64,000 nucleotides of DNA from Fimbriiglobus ruber (lineage in GTDB: Bacteria; Planctomycetota; Planctomycetia; Gemmatales; Gemmataceae). The notes under the pieces were generated by a model. That model ran no database searches and was not told the origin of the DNA. It saw only the letters and a program-made list of their open reading frames with translations. The first letter of the stretch is position 1. Every line of letters begins with the position of its first letter. This document shows, one piece after another, positions 1 to 8,627 of the stretch. The position numbers were made by a program, and so were the translations under genes. The DNA lies in assembly GCF_002197845.1 (NCBI RefSeq), contig NZ_NIDE01000002.1:558001-622000 (forward strand). The letters run 5' to 3'.

Positions 1-70
1 CGAGCTCGAACCAACCAAGCTGGCGGCCGCCATCACCATCGACGGGGGAGAGCCGTTCGACTTGGACTGA
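1..70 (+). CDS. C-terminal end of an unidentified protein (partial)
   Basis: An open frame runs in from the left edge and stops at TGA 68-70, giving about 22 codons that end in DGGEPFDLD. The next gene starts 8 bp later, so the two are probably co-transcribed. The tail is acidic and has no recognisable motif. Too little is visible to assign a family. Confidence 0.5.
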   Translation, partial: ELEPTKLAAAITIDGGEPFDLD

Positions 71-78
71 GTATCACA

Positions 79-771
79 TTGAGACGTAGCCACCTGGCGA
101 CGATCGTTCGCTGGCTCGCGGCCCTGTTGATCCTGCGGGTACTGGTCGCGATTTTGGCGAACTACTCCGATTACTTTCCGCCGAATTTCGACTCGCTCTT
201 CCTTGAGGGCCGCGAGACGAGGTTCGTCGGCTCCTATCCGCCGGCGTTCTACGTCCACATCTTTTCCGGCCCGTTCGTGCTACTCAACGGGCTGATCCTG
301 ATGAGCGAAACAGTTCGCCGTCGGTACGGCGGGCTGCACCGGTATCTGGGCCGAATTCAAGTCGCGGTGTTGCTGGCGATCATGTTGCCGAGCAGTGTCG
401 TCATATCGCGGCACGCGTTTGGTGGTTGGCCAGCGGGGCTGAGCTTTCTCGCGCTGTCGGCAGCAACGGCGACCTGTGCCGTGGCCGGCGTCGTTGCCGC
501 CGACCGCCACCGTTTCGACTTGCACAGATGGTGTATGCTCCGCTGTTATGTTCTGATCTGTTCGGCTGTGACCCTTCGTCTGATTTCGGGGGCCGCGGGG
601 TTGATCGGGGTGCCAAACGCCGAAGGAGCGTACATTGCCGCCGCCTGGAGCAGTTGGCTGATCCCGCTGGCATTGTGTACGATCGTTGAACGGTTGACGA
701 CACGTCGGCCGGCGGCCGACATGAACGTTAGAAAGCGAGAGCCGTACCCGTCGAATTTCATAGAGGCGTGA
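79..771 (+). CDS. DUF2306-like multi-pass membrane protein
   Basis: This 230-residue protein has about six hydrophobic segments (near residues 8-28, 59-77, 90-110, 115-140, 150-175 and 185-208), so it should be an integral inner-membrane protein. A GLHRYLGR box around residue 90 resembles the HRxxGR signature of DUF2306 proteins, a family of unknown function. The start is TTG at 79, 8 bp after the preceding stop; no better start is seen. The C-terminal 25 residues are hydrophilic and basic. The stop at 771 lies 3 bp before the GTG of the DUF4058 gene, which suggests one transcript. The family call rests on the membrane pattern and this single box. Confidence 0.6.
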   Translation: MRRSHLATIVRWLAALLILRVLVAILANYSDYFPPNFDSLFLEGRETRFVGSYPPAFYVHIFSGPFVLLNGLILMSETVRRRYGGLHRYLGRIQVAVLLAIMLPSSVVISRHAFGGWPAGLSFLALSAATATCAVAGVVAADRHRFDLHRWCMLRCYVLICSAVTLRLISGAAGLIGVPNAEGAYIAAAWSSWLIPLALCTIVERLTTRRPAADMNVRKREPYPSNFIEA

Positions 772-774
772 GAC

Positions 775-1512
775 GTGCCACTACGCGACCACTTCCGTCC
801 GCCGGTGTCCAGAAGCGTGTCGTGGGAAGGATTCCATGCCAGCTGGCCGATGGCGATTGTGCAAAATCTCGGGCAACATCTTCCTCAAAATTTCGTGGCG
901 GAGCCCCGAGTTCATCTCGGAACCTACTGTGAGAGTGCCCACCTCTCACCAGAATTGCAGGCAAATTGCGAACCGGATTTTGAAGTTCTCGAACAGACAA
1001 ATCCCGCGAACACGACCGCTTCATTGACTCACCCCGTACCGCTCAAAATCTTTGATGTGAAGATCCCGGACCAGTACGCCTACGAAATGCTTGTGTTCGA
1101 TACCGAATACGACCGCGAATTGGTGGCTGCCGTCGAGTTTGTCAGCCCGGCGAACAAAGTCACATCCGCGGCTCGTCAGCTCTTCGTCGCCAGGTGTTTC
1201 AACTTGCTCAGTCGTGGTGTCAGTCTCTCAATCATCGATTTGGTAACGATTTGCCCGTTCAGCCTGTACTCCGAGCTACTCGCACTACTGAACTGTACCG
1301 ATCCGGAATTTAGTGACTCATCGCCCGTCTACGCTATTGCCTGTCGCAAGCGACAAGTCGGCCAGAATACCAAGCTCGATACCTGGTCGTCCCGGCTCGT
1401 AATCGGGCAACCACTTCCAACTCTCCCGGTCTGGTTGACAGAAACGCAGTCCGTACCTCTCAACCTCGAAGCGAGCTACGAGGAGACCTGCCGGTCACTT
1501 CGGATTCGATGA
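775..1512 (+). CDS. DUF4058 family protein
   Basis: The protein has 245 residues and starts at GTG 775, only 3 bp after the previous gene. Its opening (MPLRDHFRPP, then SWEGFHASWP, then VAEPRVHLG) is the characteristic beginning of DUF4058 proteins, a soluble family common in Planctomycetes and Cyanobacteria and of unknown function. The central part (FDTEYDRELVAAVEFVSPANK) matches the family pattern of an acidic strand leading to E-[FI]-x-SPxNK, which recalls PD-(D/E)XK nuclease-like folds, although activity is not established. Length is usual for the family. A short hairpin follows the stop. Confidence 0.85.
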   Translation: MPLRDHFRPPVSRSVSWEGFHASWPMAIVQNLGQHLPQNFVAEPRVHLGTYCESAHLSPELQANCEPDFEVLEQTNPANTTASLTHPVPLKIFDVKIPDQYAYEMLVFDTEYDRELVAAVEFVSPANKVTSAARQLFVARCFNLLSRGVSLSIIDLVTICPFSLYSELLALLNCTDPEFSDSSPVYAIACRKRQVGQNTKLDTWSSRLVIGQPLPTLPVWLTETQSVPLNLEASYEETCRSLRIR

Positions 1513-1537
1513 AACGAGTCCGAGCCCGTACCCAAAG

Positions 1538-1558
1538 GTCCGAACACGCCGTTCGGAC
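1538..1558 (+). terminator. Hairpin after the DUF4058 gene
   Basis: An 8-bp perfect stem (GTCCGAAC with GTTCGGAC) closes a 5-nt loop, 26 bp after the stop at 1512. There is no T-tract, so intrinsic termination is possible but not proven. Confidence 0.4.
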
Positions 1559-1693
1559 GAAGGATGCGGTAATCGCTTCAAACCTCACCCGTCCTCACCC
1601 GGGCTTTGAATTTCAACTCTCCCCGTAAACCTGATATCTTCCCCCTGAACTCTCCACCAACACGCTTCCCGGACCCGGATCGAGACGACGCCC

Positions 1694-3130
1694 ATGCCGA
1701 TTTCCGTTCAATGTCCCGCGTGCGGGAGAGGTCACAAGGCGCCGGAGCGGGCGGCGGGTCGAACGGTCGCGTGCATAAACTGCGGCGGCCCAATGACGGT
1801 CCCCGCCGCGGAGCCGATCGACCTGGCCAGCATCGTGCTGCAAGACGATCCGCCACCCCCGGAAGCCGAGCCGGAAGTGCCTCCCGCCGTCGTCCACAAG
1901 CCGGAGGAAGACGGGTATGCGTTCGCGGATTCGCCACCCGATCCGGAGCCGGCACCCGTCGCCGAGGAACCACCCCCGCCGCCCAGCCCGCGACCCAAGC
2001 CGCTTAAGAAGAAGCCCAAGCCCGTCGACCTGGCGAGCCTCCCGCCGCTGACGTCGAACGACCCGCCGCCCTGGCGGCGGCACTTACACTGGCTCCTCGT
2101 CCTGGCGCTGGTCCCGCTCTTCGTCTCACTCCTTTCAAAATCGGACGATGCTCCGTTCATCCAGCGGTTCATTGAAAGTGCGGAACAAGAGAGCCCACCC
2201 GAGCGCGAGCGGATTTTGAGCCGCCTGGATCTGGACGATTCGCTCGACGATCAGCTCTCACTCCTGCCGAGGCAACGATTGCGCGGCGCCTTTCTCGGGC
2301 GGAACTCGAAGGCCCACTGGCTCATCGCGGGCCTGACCATCGTCGTGTACATGGCCTTCTTCATGTTCCTCGCGTCCGGCGGGTCGGCCAAGCCGGTCCA
2401 GGTGCTGCTCGTCGGGTTGTTCACATCGACCGTGGGCGTCGGCTTCCTGCTGCTGATTCAAATCCTCGCGGCCGTCGCGGGGGGAGGAATGATTGTCAGG
2501 GGTGGGATTCTCACGCTGATCTTGTTCGTTTTCAAATTGATCGCCTTTTCTTACAACGCCGCCTTGGACCCCGAGAACGGGTTCCTACTCAGCTTCCTGG
2601 GCTTCACGCTGGGCGTCGGCCTGTTGGAGGAGTTCGTCAAAAGCGTGGCCCTTTTCTGGCACCGCGCGGCCGCCGAAGGCCGCGGGTGGCGCGGGCTGTT
2701 CATCTGGGGCCTCGCGTCGGGCGCCGGCTTCGGCATCGCCGAGGGCATCATGTACTCCGGCAACTACTACAACGGGATCTCCGGCCCGGGCATTTACGTC
2801 GTTCGCTTCCTGTCGTGCGTCGCCCTGCACGCGATCTGGTCGGGGTCGGTGGCGATCTTTCTTTACCAGAAGCGCGACCTGTTCGGTGCCGTCGACCACT
2901 GGTACGAATGGATCTTCCCAACCCTCTTCGTGATCGCCGTCCCGGTGTTACTGCACGGGCTCTACGACACCTGCCTGAAGAAAGAGATGAACGCCGTGGC
3001 ACTCCTGGTCGCGTTCGCGAGCTTCGGCTATCTCGCGTTCCTCTTCAGTCGACTCCAGAGCGTCGACGACCGGATCGCGAACAAGGCCATGCTCCGTGAA
3101 TACGAGCGCCGAAAAGCGATGATGACGTGA
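1694..3130 (+). CDS. PrsW-like intramembrane metalloprotease with N-terminal zinc ribbon
   Basis: The 478-residue protein begins with a zinc-ribbon-like module: Cys7-x2-Cys10 and Cys27-x2-Cys30. A proline/glutamate-rich linker follows to about residue 110, then eight or so membrane segments. The membrane part carries the PrsW/CPBP-like signature: GLLEEFVKS near residue 312 (EExxK), GAGFGIAEGIMY near 343, VALHAIW near 377 and LLHGLYD near 419, which supply the Glu and His residues expected to bind the catalytic metal. PrsW cleaves anti-sigma factors in Bacillus; the substrate here is unknown. Zinc-ribbon plus long disordered linker is a common planctomycete architecture. The start ATG 1694 places the ribbon at the very N-terminus, which supports it. 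Confidence 0.8.
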   Translation: MPISVQCPACGRGHKAPERAAGRTVACINCGGPMTVPAAEPIDLASIVLQDDPPPPEAEPEVPPAVVHKPEEDGYAFADSPPDPEPAPVAEEPPPPPSPRPKPLKKKPKPVDLASLPPLTSNDPPPWRRHLHWLLVLALVPLFVSLLSKSDDAPFIQRFIESAEQESPPERERILSRLDLDDSLDDQLSLLPRQRLRGAFLGRNSKAHWLIAGLTIVVYMAFFMFLASGGSAKPVQVLLVGLFTSTVGVGFLLLIQILAAVAGGGMIVRGGILTLILFVFKLIAFSYNAALDPENGFLLSFLGFTLGVGLLEEFVKSVALFWHRAAAEGRGWRGLFIWGLASGAGFGIAEGIMYSGNYYNGISGPGIYVVRFLSCVALHAIWSGSVAIFLYQKRDLFGAVDHWYEWIFPTLFVIAVPVLLHGLYDTCLKKEMNAVALLVAFASFGYLAFLFSRLQSVDDRIANKAMLREYERRKAMMT

Positions 3131-3408
3131 AAGGGCTATCCCGACGGTTTTCCGTCCGAAGGACTGGTGGTTCTCAGCCCATGGCAACGCCCTGGGTCAT
3201 ATGATCGCCAGAATTTTCAGCCTGAAGGGCTGCAACAGACTGCGGGGTTTGGGGAAGCGTGTTGATCGGGGAGATTTCCCGAGGCGTTATACTTCCGCGT
3301 CCAGGAATGGGTCTTTCGTCGTCCGGTCGTGGGTGGGGGCCGGTGTCCCCGGAAGGTGCGACCTCACCCCCGACCCCTCTCCGATGTGGAGAGTGACTGT
3401 GTTGATTG

Positions 3409-3555
3409 TCAAGCAGGAATCGGGGCCACTGGGGTGGCGACGCGATCTCGGAGAATCGACTGCAGGAGGTCGTCGTTAGCCCGCCACACGGGGCTCGCCT
3501 GGATCGCCGTCCCGAGATCCCGATCGACCCGCTCCACCCGGTCGGCCAGCCACTC
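3409..3555 (-). pseudogene. IS110-like transposase fragment
   Basis: On the minus strand this stretch reads EWLADRVERVDRDLG, then ASPVWRANDDLLQS, before a stop. The pattern of a Leu-rich helix followed by SPxWRxxDDLLxS matches the region just before the helix-hairpin-helix of IS110-family transposases. Only about 48 codons remain, joined directly to the end of an IS4-like fragment in a different frame, so it is a remnant. The assignment rests on this one motif. Confidence 0.5.
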
Positions 3556-3998
3556 GAGGCGGTTCGGAGGCGGAGTTCCATCGGACCCAACGGTCGCCCG
3601 GCGTCCGGGTCGAGAATCAGGGCCGACTCGAGTTCGTAACCCAGGTCGTCTTCGTGGGACCGCTGAGACCTGTCGGTTTACGACGTGTGGGTATTAAAAC
3701 GGAACCTGCACCCGCCGTGGACCACCGGTGCCCGGTTCGCCGACATCCGGGTGCGGGCCGTGCAAATCGCATCGTGGGCTGGTTCCCGAAGGGCGTGGAC
3801 CGGGATTCCGGGGTGGTTCCGGAACCGGGACATGGCCCGCGTCGCGGCGAACGGTTGGGCCGTCTCGGGCCGCGCCGACAGGCCCGACACGGCCGCGCTC
3901 ACGGCATGCGTGTGTTCCTTCACCAGGGTCTCAAACCGAGCCCGGTGGCGCTCGTCCGGGCAACCGAAGAAGTAACCATAAGGGAGCCAAATACCCAC
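3556..3998 (-). pseudogene. IS4-like transposase N-terminal remnant with in-frame stop
   Basis: Minus-strand reading gives an N-terminal segment (KEHTHAVSAAV, RFRNHPGIPVHAL), then an in-frame TAA where related proteins would carry a sense codon (THTS-stop-TDRSQ), then DDLGYELESALILDP and PLGPMELRLRTA in the same frame. The second part matches the conserved core-proximal region of planctomycete IS4-like transposases. It then runs straight into the IS110-like fragment. The gene is therefore broken by a nonsense codon and by a truncation. Confidence 0.55.
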
Positions 3999-4148
3999 AT
4001 CGAAAAGATGTGCCCATACCTATGCCGCATCGGAGAGGGGGCGAGGAGGTGAGGTCGCGACTCCCGGACCACGACAACGTTTACGAGTACGGGCGACCCA
4101 CGACCTTTCGCGGGCGCGGCAGGCGCACGCCGGGGCGCGCCCCCGACG

Positions 4149-5249
4149 CTACGTGTGGATCGCGTCGAACATGGCGAGGGAGATCGGGCCGAAGATGAGG
4201 ACCGGCATCCACGCGGCCAGCGCGGGGCTCAGGAAGTCGTTCGTCCCGAGGTACTTGGCCCCCAGGAGGGCGACGTAGAAGACGACGCACAGCCCCAGAC
4301 ACATCCCGGTGTTGATGAACACGTGCCGGTTCTGGTCCTGGAGGATGATCGACAGGCCCATGAGGACCAGAATCGCGCCGACCAGCGGGCGGGCAATCCG
4401 GGTGTGGTACTCCACCGCGATGCTCGGCTGCCGCCGCTGCGATTCCGCCTTGGCCAGCATCGACCGCAGTTCAGGCGTCCGGGCGAACAGGTACCAGTTC
4501 CCGTTCCGCGTCAGGGACTCGAAGTCGACCTCCCGCGTGTGCAGGAAATACTTGCCGAAGGTGATTTGTTCGAGGTGCTCCGGCAGCGGGGCCGGGAGGT
4601 CCGCGGTCGTCTGCCGGAGTTCCCAGCCGCCGGACAGCGGAACCCCCTGCTCGAACGGGATGTACACCGCCTCCCGGGCCGTCAGGTGCGTGACGCGGTT
4701 CGTGTTCGACTCGGGGAAGGTGACGTACAGGCCGATCACCCGCCGCTCGTTCCGGAACCCGGCCGCCCCCTCGATGTGAATTTTGGTCGAGTCGAACTCG
4801 CCGCGGACCTCGACCACCTTCTCCTTCTTCGGGTCGTCCCGCGGGGTCTGGAGTTCGTCGGCGATTTCGGGGATGACGAATTCCTGGTTCAGCGGCCCCA
4901 GGGCGAGCGTCACGGCACACCCGTACAGAACCGGGCGGATGACCCGGCGGGTCGAGATGCCGGCCGACAGCTGCGGCAGGAGTTCGTTGTTCCGCTGCAT
5001 CCACGCGATGGTGAACATCGCCCCGATGAGCGTGATCGCCTCGCTCATCCGGTCGAAGATCTGCGACACCCGGGTGCTGTAATACCGCCCGATGTGGGCC
5101 GCGTTCTCGGCGAACGACTGCTTGCTGAAGTCGTCCAGGTTGGTGAACAGGTCGACGATGACGTACAGGCTCAGGAGGCACGCCAGCACGATGGCGTACG
5201 ACCGGATGTAGTTCAGTAGCAGGACGCGGTCGAGCGTGGTCGGGATCAC
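4149..5249 (-). CDS. LptF/LptG (YjgP/YjgQ) family permease
   Basis: The 366-residue protein has the LptF/G layout: N-terminal membrane helices (LLNYIRSYAIVLACLLSLYV, then SEAITLIGAMFTIAWM), a periplasmic beta-rich middle (residues about 130-270), and three C-terminal helices ending in LIFGPISLAMFDAI. LptF and LptG are the membrane subunits of the ABC machine that extracts lipopolysaccharide and drives it to the outer membrane; here only one subunit is seen. I place the start at GTG 5249 (VIPTTLDRV), 10 bp after the stop of the upstream phosphatase gene, rather than at TTG 5285, which would overlap that gene. The two minus-strand genes look like one operon. Confidence 0.85.
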   Translation of the reverse strand: MIPTTLDRVLLLNYIRSYAIVLACLLSLYVIVDLFTNLDDFSKQSFAENAAHIGRYYSTRVSQIFDRMSEAITLIGAMFTIAWMQRNNELLPQLSAGISTRRVIRPVLYGCAVTLALGPLNQEFVIPEIADELQTPRDDPKKEKVVEVRGEFDSTKIHIEGAAGFRNERRVIGLYVTFPESNTNRVTHLTAREAVYIPFEQGVPLSGGWELRQTTADLPAPLPEHLEQITFGKYFLHTREVDFESLTRNGNWYLFARTPELRSMLAKAESQRRQPSIAVEYHTRIARPLVGAILVLMGLSIILQDQNRHVFINTGMCLGLCVVFYVALLGAKYLGTNDFLSPALAAWMPVLIFGPISLAMFDAIHT

Positions 5250-5259
5250 GTAGGGGCCC

Positions 5260-5946
5260 TTACTTCCGCCGCTCGTGCGGCACAAACGGGAAGATGAGCT
5301 TTTCCAGGTAGAGATTTCCGTCGGTCGCGTCGTGCGTCCCGAACCCGTTGGCCCGCATCTCGTGGATCGCCGCGGGCTTCGTGCATTCCTCGTATTCCAT
5401 CCGGTAAATAGCCGTCAGTAAGCCGGTCCGGTGCAACCCGGCCTTGCAGTGGATCAGAACCGGGTGGGGGTACTTCACCTTATCGTCCAGGACAGCCAGA
5501 AACTCGTCGATGATAGCGGGACGGCTGCCCGGGAAGCCGTTCGGTTCGTCGAGTGCCCCGCCGTCGAGGGAAACATACTTCACGCCGCTGGCCTTACACA
5601 CGTCGCTCTCGGACACGGTCGGTTTGCCCTGCCATTGTTCAGGCAGGAGCGGGTCGCGGTCTTCTTCCTGAAGGTTAATCACGGTCCGGATGCCGTAGCG
5701 CCGGAAGGCTTCCCGGAACCCGCTCGCGGTGAGCTGCCCGCTGCGGTAGAACTCCCCGTCCGTGACCACCCGGAGCCGGCGGGAGTGTGTGTACGAGGCG
5801 CGGTAATACGTGTAGACGGTCCCGCCCGCGGCCGCCACGATCAGCGTGCCGAGTACCCACCCGCGGACGACACGGGCGTCGGCCGCCCGGCACGCGGCCC
5901 AAGCGGCCGCGATCGCCGTCCACACTGATCGGAATCGCACCGGCAT
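5260..5946 (-). CDS. Membrane-anchored dual-specificity/tyrosine phosphatase
   Basis: Starting at ATG 5946 the protein has 228 residues: a basic N-terminus, one membrane segment (about residues 30-48, WVLGTLIVAAAGGTVYTYY), and a protein-tyrosine-phosphatase domain. The catalytic CX5R loop is HCKAGLHRTG with Cys167 and Arg173. Features typical of plant/bacterial DSP-like PTPs are visible: EFYRSGQ near residue 65 and GIRTVINL near 85. The general-acid Asp is not certain. It is followed closely by the LptF/G gene, suggesting co-expression and an envelope role. A longer reading frame to 6111 exists but its extra 55 residues look like translated repeat sequence. Confidence 0.8.
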   Translation of the reverse strand: MPVRFRSVWTAIAAAWAACRAADARVVRGWVLGTLIVAAAGGTVYTYYRASYTHSRRLRVVTDGEFYRSGQLTASGFREAFRRYGIRTVINLQEEDRDPLLPEQWQGKPTVSESDVCKASGVKYVSLDGGALDEPNGFPGSRPAIIDEFLAVLDDKVKYPHPVLIHCKAGLHRTGLLTAIYRMEYEECTKPAAIHEMRANGFGTHDATDGNLYLEKLIFPFVPHERRK

Positions 5947-6362
5947 CCGGCCGCACCCTCGAAGCTCTACCCCGGGTTGACACCCGGGGTATTTATACTG
6001 GCGAGCGGGGGACGTCAGTCCCCTGATTCTCGCATTACTTCCCGCTTTCAAACGACCGTCGTCCGGGGAAACGTCGTCCGGGGAACGCCTGCCGCAAGTC
6101 TCCCCCGACATCGTGACAGATCATCTGGACGTTGGGACAGGTTCCCGGAACATTGGTGTTCCAAAGAATCAGGGCGTGTTCCAAAGAATCAGGGGACTGA
6201 CGTCCCCCGCTCGTCTGGAATAACCCCTTACCCGCCCAGCAACGGAGCCCACTCCAGTTTAACGCGAGACGGTCCGCAGTCTTTCAACCGTGCATTAACG
6301 TCTCGCGGAAATTCTGTCAACGCATTTGCGCCGGCGGCTGTCGCCCACCCAGACTACCCAAA
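5947..6362. repeat. Intergenic region with a 28-bp perfect inverted repeat
   Basis: No gene is seen here. A perfect 28-bp inverted pair lies at 6002-6029 and 6186-6213 (arms begin CGAGCGGGGGACGTC). Inside the right half, GTTCCAAAGAATCAGG occurs twice in tandem, 19 bp apart. A separate hairpin at 5970-5989 (CCCCGGGT, loop TGAC, ACCCGGGG) sits just upstream of the phosphatase start. The CGAGCGGGGGACGT core recurs near 14391 and 42110. Confidence 0.7.
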
Positions 6363-7994
6363 TTACTTCTTCTCGACGTCGACCTGAACCGCTTGCAGGA
6401 TTTCGCCGGTCGCGTCGTTTTGCACGAACGCGACGAGTTTGAGGTCGGCGAGGTCCATCGGCCGGCCCGGGTGCGGGAACTCAATTTTTTCAGTCGCCGT
6501 GAAGGCGTCGAGATACTGGGTCAACCGGGCGCGTTCGGCCGCGGGGTCGAACGTGACGGTGTGTTCCTGCGACTTCTTGGTTAACGCGACCCCTTTCACA
6601 CCGCCCGGCATCGCGCGGACGACGTTATGATGGTAGCGGATGCCGTTACCGCCAACGTACCGCACCCGCTCCTCGGTCAGCGCGAACCGCAGCATCACCT
6701 TCTCGCCCGGGGCCGCCAGGTCCGATACGGCAGCCTTCGCGCTGAAGCCCTTCTCCGCGGGGGCGACGGTCAGTGTGAGTTTCGCGCCCGCGTCGGTTTC
6801 CAGTCGTTTGCCGATGACGCCGTTAAACACCTGGAATGCCTCCTTGGCGATCGACGCCGGCCCGCCGGCTTCCGGCCCGGCTTTGCCGTCAACGATGACG
6901 GTCGGCGCCCCCTCGATCAGCTTGGCATAAGTCTCGACCCGTTCCATCCCGTCCGGGCTGGTCAGCGGGTCGGGCCCGGGGACGTGGAAGTGGTAGTTCA
7001 GGACGATCACATCGGTCGGTTTGTAGAATTTCAATAACCCGTCACACGCGATATCAGCGCCGACACACGGCGGGCACTCGGCCCCGGTGAAGACTTCGAC
7101 CAGGACCGCCCGATCGCTCTTCCCTTTGCGGCCGGCGAACGCGCCGGGTAGGAACGACAGTTCCTTTTTGCTGTACTCCGCGTAATCCCGGGCGACGAGT
7201 TTCTGCACGTTCGCCGCGTACTTCTTGGCCTCGTCCGCTTTGCCCGCTTTGCCGAGCGCCCGGTCCAGCGTTTCAAACACTTCCAGCTGAGCCGCGAGCG
7301 GCGAGTCGTCGGTCAGCATCCGCTCGGCCCGCCGGGCCTGGGCGACGGCCACGTCCGCGAGCCCGGCCTGGTTGGAGAGCGTGGTCGCGACGTTGATGGC
7401 GGTCACGAATTCCCACCGCGAACCGTACCCGGCGGCCGCCTTGGTCAGTTTGTCCGCGATCCCGCGAACTTCGTCGGCCGGCAGCTTTTTGGCTCCCGCC
7501 GCACCGAGCACCGCGATCCCGGCTTCAAACAATTCCGGCCCGGTTTCCATCGTCGTCAGCGCTTCCCGCGCGACCTCGAACGGGTCCGACATCTTTTTGA
7601 GGTTCGTGGCCATCAGTTCCGTGATTTGGAGCGGGCCGCCGAGCTGCTTGTACGACCCGCTGATCTTTTTGCCGTCCTTCGACACGACCCCCTCGAACGA
7701 GACGAATTCGACCTTCCCGATCATGACGGTGAAGCTAAGATTGGTCGCGGTCGCCTGGACGGCTGAGAATTTCGGTTCCTTGTCGAGCTGCGGGAACGAC
7801 CCCAGATAATCCCCCGCCCACTTGCCATCGGTCTCCGAAAACGCGAACAGGAACGTAATAGGCGTCGAGCGGCCCTGGCCCTGGATGCTCGTGTGAAACT
7901 TCCACCGGCCGGCCGGCGGGCCGTCGGCGCGAGCCGGGCCGGCTACAAGTAGGAGGGTCGCACAGGCGACCAGGGCGGACAGCGTGCGGGTCAT
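6363..7994 (-). CDS. Exported thioredoxin-like protein with CPPC motif
   Basis: The 543-residue protein starts at ATG 7994, preceded by AAGGATCG at a suitable distance, and has a clear signal peptide (TLSALVACATLLLVAGPARA). Residues 25-140 form a lipocalin-like or beta-rich segment; residues 140-290 look helical. A thioredoxin-like domain follows with EVFTGAECPPCVGAD, Cys307 and Cys310 forming a possible redox pair. The C-terminal 150 residues are beta-rich. Similar DUF-type planctomycete proteins pair a signal peptide with a thioredoxin fold, but the substrate is unknown. The in-frame extension to 8150 is rejected because it would put 52 basic residues before the signal peptide. Confidence 0.65.
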   Translation of the reverse strand: MTRTLSALVACATLLLVAGPARADGPPAGRWKFHTSIQGQGRSTPITFLFAFSETDGKWAGDYLGSFPQLDKEPKFSAVQATATNLSFTVMIGKVEFVSFEGVVSKDGKKISGSYKQLGGPLQITELMATNLKKMSDPFEVAREALTTMETGPELFEAGIAVLGAAGAKKLPADEVRGIADKLTKAAAGYGSRWEFVTAINVATTLSNQAGLADVAVAQARRAERMLTDDSPLAAQLEVFETLDRALGKAGKADEAKKYAANVQKLVARDYAEYSKKELSFLPGAFAGRKGKSDRAVLVEVFTGAECPPCVGADIACDGLLKFYKPTDVIVLNYHFHVPGPDPLTSPDGMERVETYAKLIEGAPTVIVDGKAGPEAGGPASIAKEAFQVFNGVIGKRLETDAGAKLTLTVAPAEKGFSAKAAVSDLAAPGEKVMLRFALTEERVRYVGGNGIRYHHNVVRAMPGGVKGVALTKKSQEHTVTFDPAAERARLTQYLDAFTATEKIEFPHPGRPMDLADLKLVAFVQNDATGEILQAVQVDVEKK

Positions 7995-8144
7995 CGGGAA
8001 CGATCCTTTTCGCTGGATGGGAAACCGCGCAAGGTAGGAAAACTGGGGTGCCTGTCGCCCCCGCGCGGGCGTCCCCCGCACACGCTCACGATACGCCGAC
8101 CGGCACCCGCGGGCTATGGGGAACCAGTGCGGCCGGCGTCGGCT

Positions 8145-8505
8145 GGTCACTGGAGTGGGGTGGAGTCTTGGGGCTCTGCCCCAAACCCCGCCGGAGGGGT
8201 TGGACCCCTCCGGACCTCCTCACTTGCTCCCGACCCGCGGAATGATCCCAGAGCGGATCATTCCGCGGGTCGCTCGCGGGACAGTTTATCGACCCATTGA
8301 TCGCTCGGGAGACCGCCGCCGTTTGCTCGCGAACAGTCAAATGTCTTCCCGCCGAAATCAACCCAGGCCCCTGCGAGCGATCAGTGGGTCGATCCGCCTT
8401 GGGATCGACCCACTGATCGGGAGCACGTGGGGAGGTCCGGAGGGGTCCAACCCCTCCGGCGGGGTTTGGGGCAGAGCCCCAAGACTCCACCCCACTCCAG
8501 TGACC
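8145..8505. mobile_element. MITE-like element with about 89-bp terminal inverted repeats
   Basis: Left arm 8145-8233 and right arm 8418-8505 are inverted copies with a handful of mismatches. Between them are two further palindromes: 8231-8272 (around the AATGATCC/GGATCATT pair) and 8379-8418 (GATCAGTGGGTCGATCC and its complement). No open frame of coding quality occupies it. The size (361 bp), long terminal repeats and lack of a gene fit a miniature inverted-repeat element. No obvious target duplication was found. The rest of 7995-8627 holds nothing else. Confidence 0.6.
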
Positions 8506-8627
8506 TGGAATGAATTGCTTTGAATCTCCTCTGTTCCGGCCCCAGGGCAGAGTAGAATGAAGCCCGGCCCTCCTCGGATTCGACCCGCCTGCCGACCGCG
8601 ACCTCCCCGCACTCCGGTATCCATTCG

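Larger units (their letters stand above)
3358..4058. repeat. Imperfect inverted repeats flanking the transposase remnants
   Basis: A 28-bp stretch at 3358-3385 (starting GCGACCTCACCCCCGACC) is repeated in inverted form at 4029-4058 with a few mismatches and small gaps. The pair brackets the two transposase fragments almost exactly. The rest of 3131-4148 shows no intact gene. Similar C-rich segments are common in such genomes, so a terminal-repeat role is only a possibility. Confidence 0.45.

Noticed and set aside
4155-5219. 354-codon plus-strand frame
   Set aside because: Antisense shadow of the LptF/G gene; charged repetitive translation without motifs.
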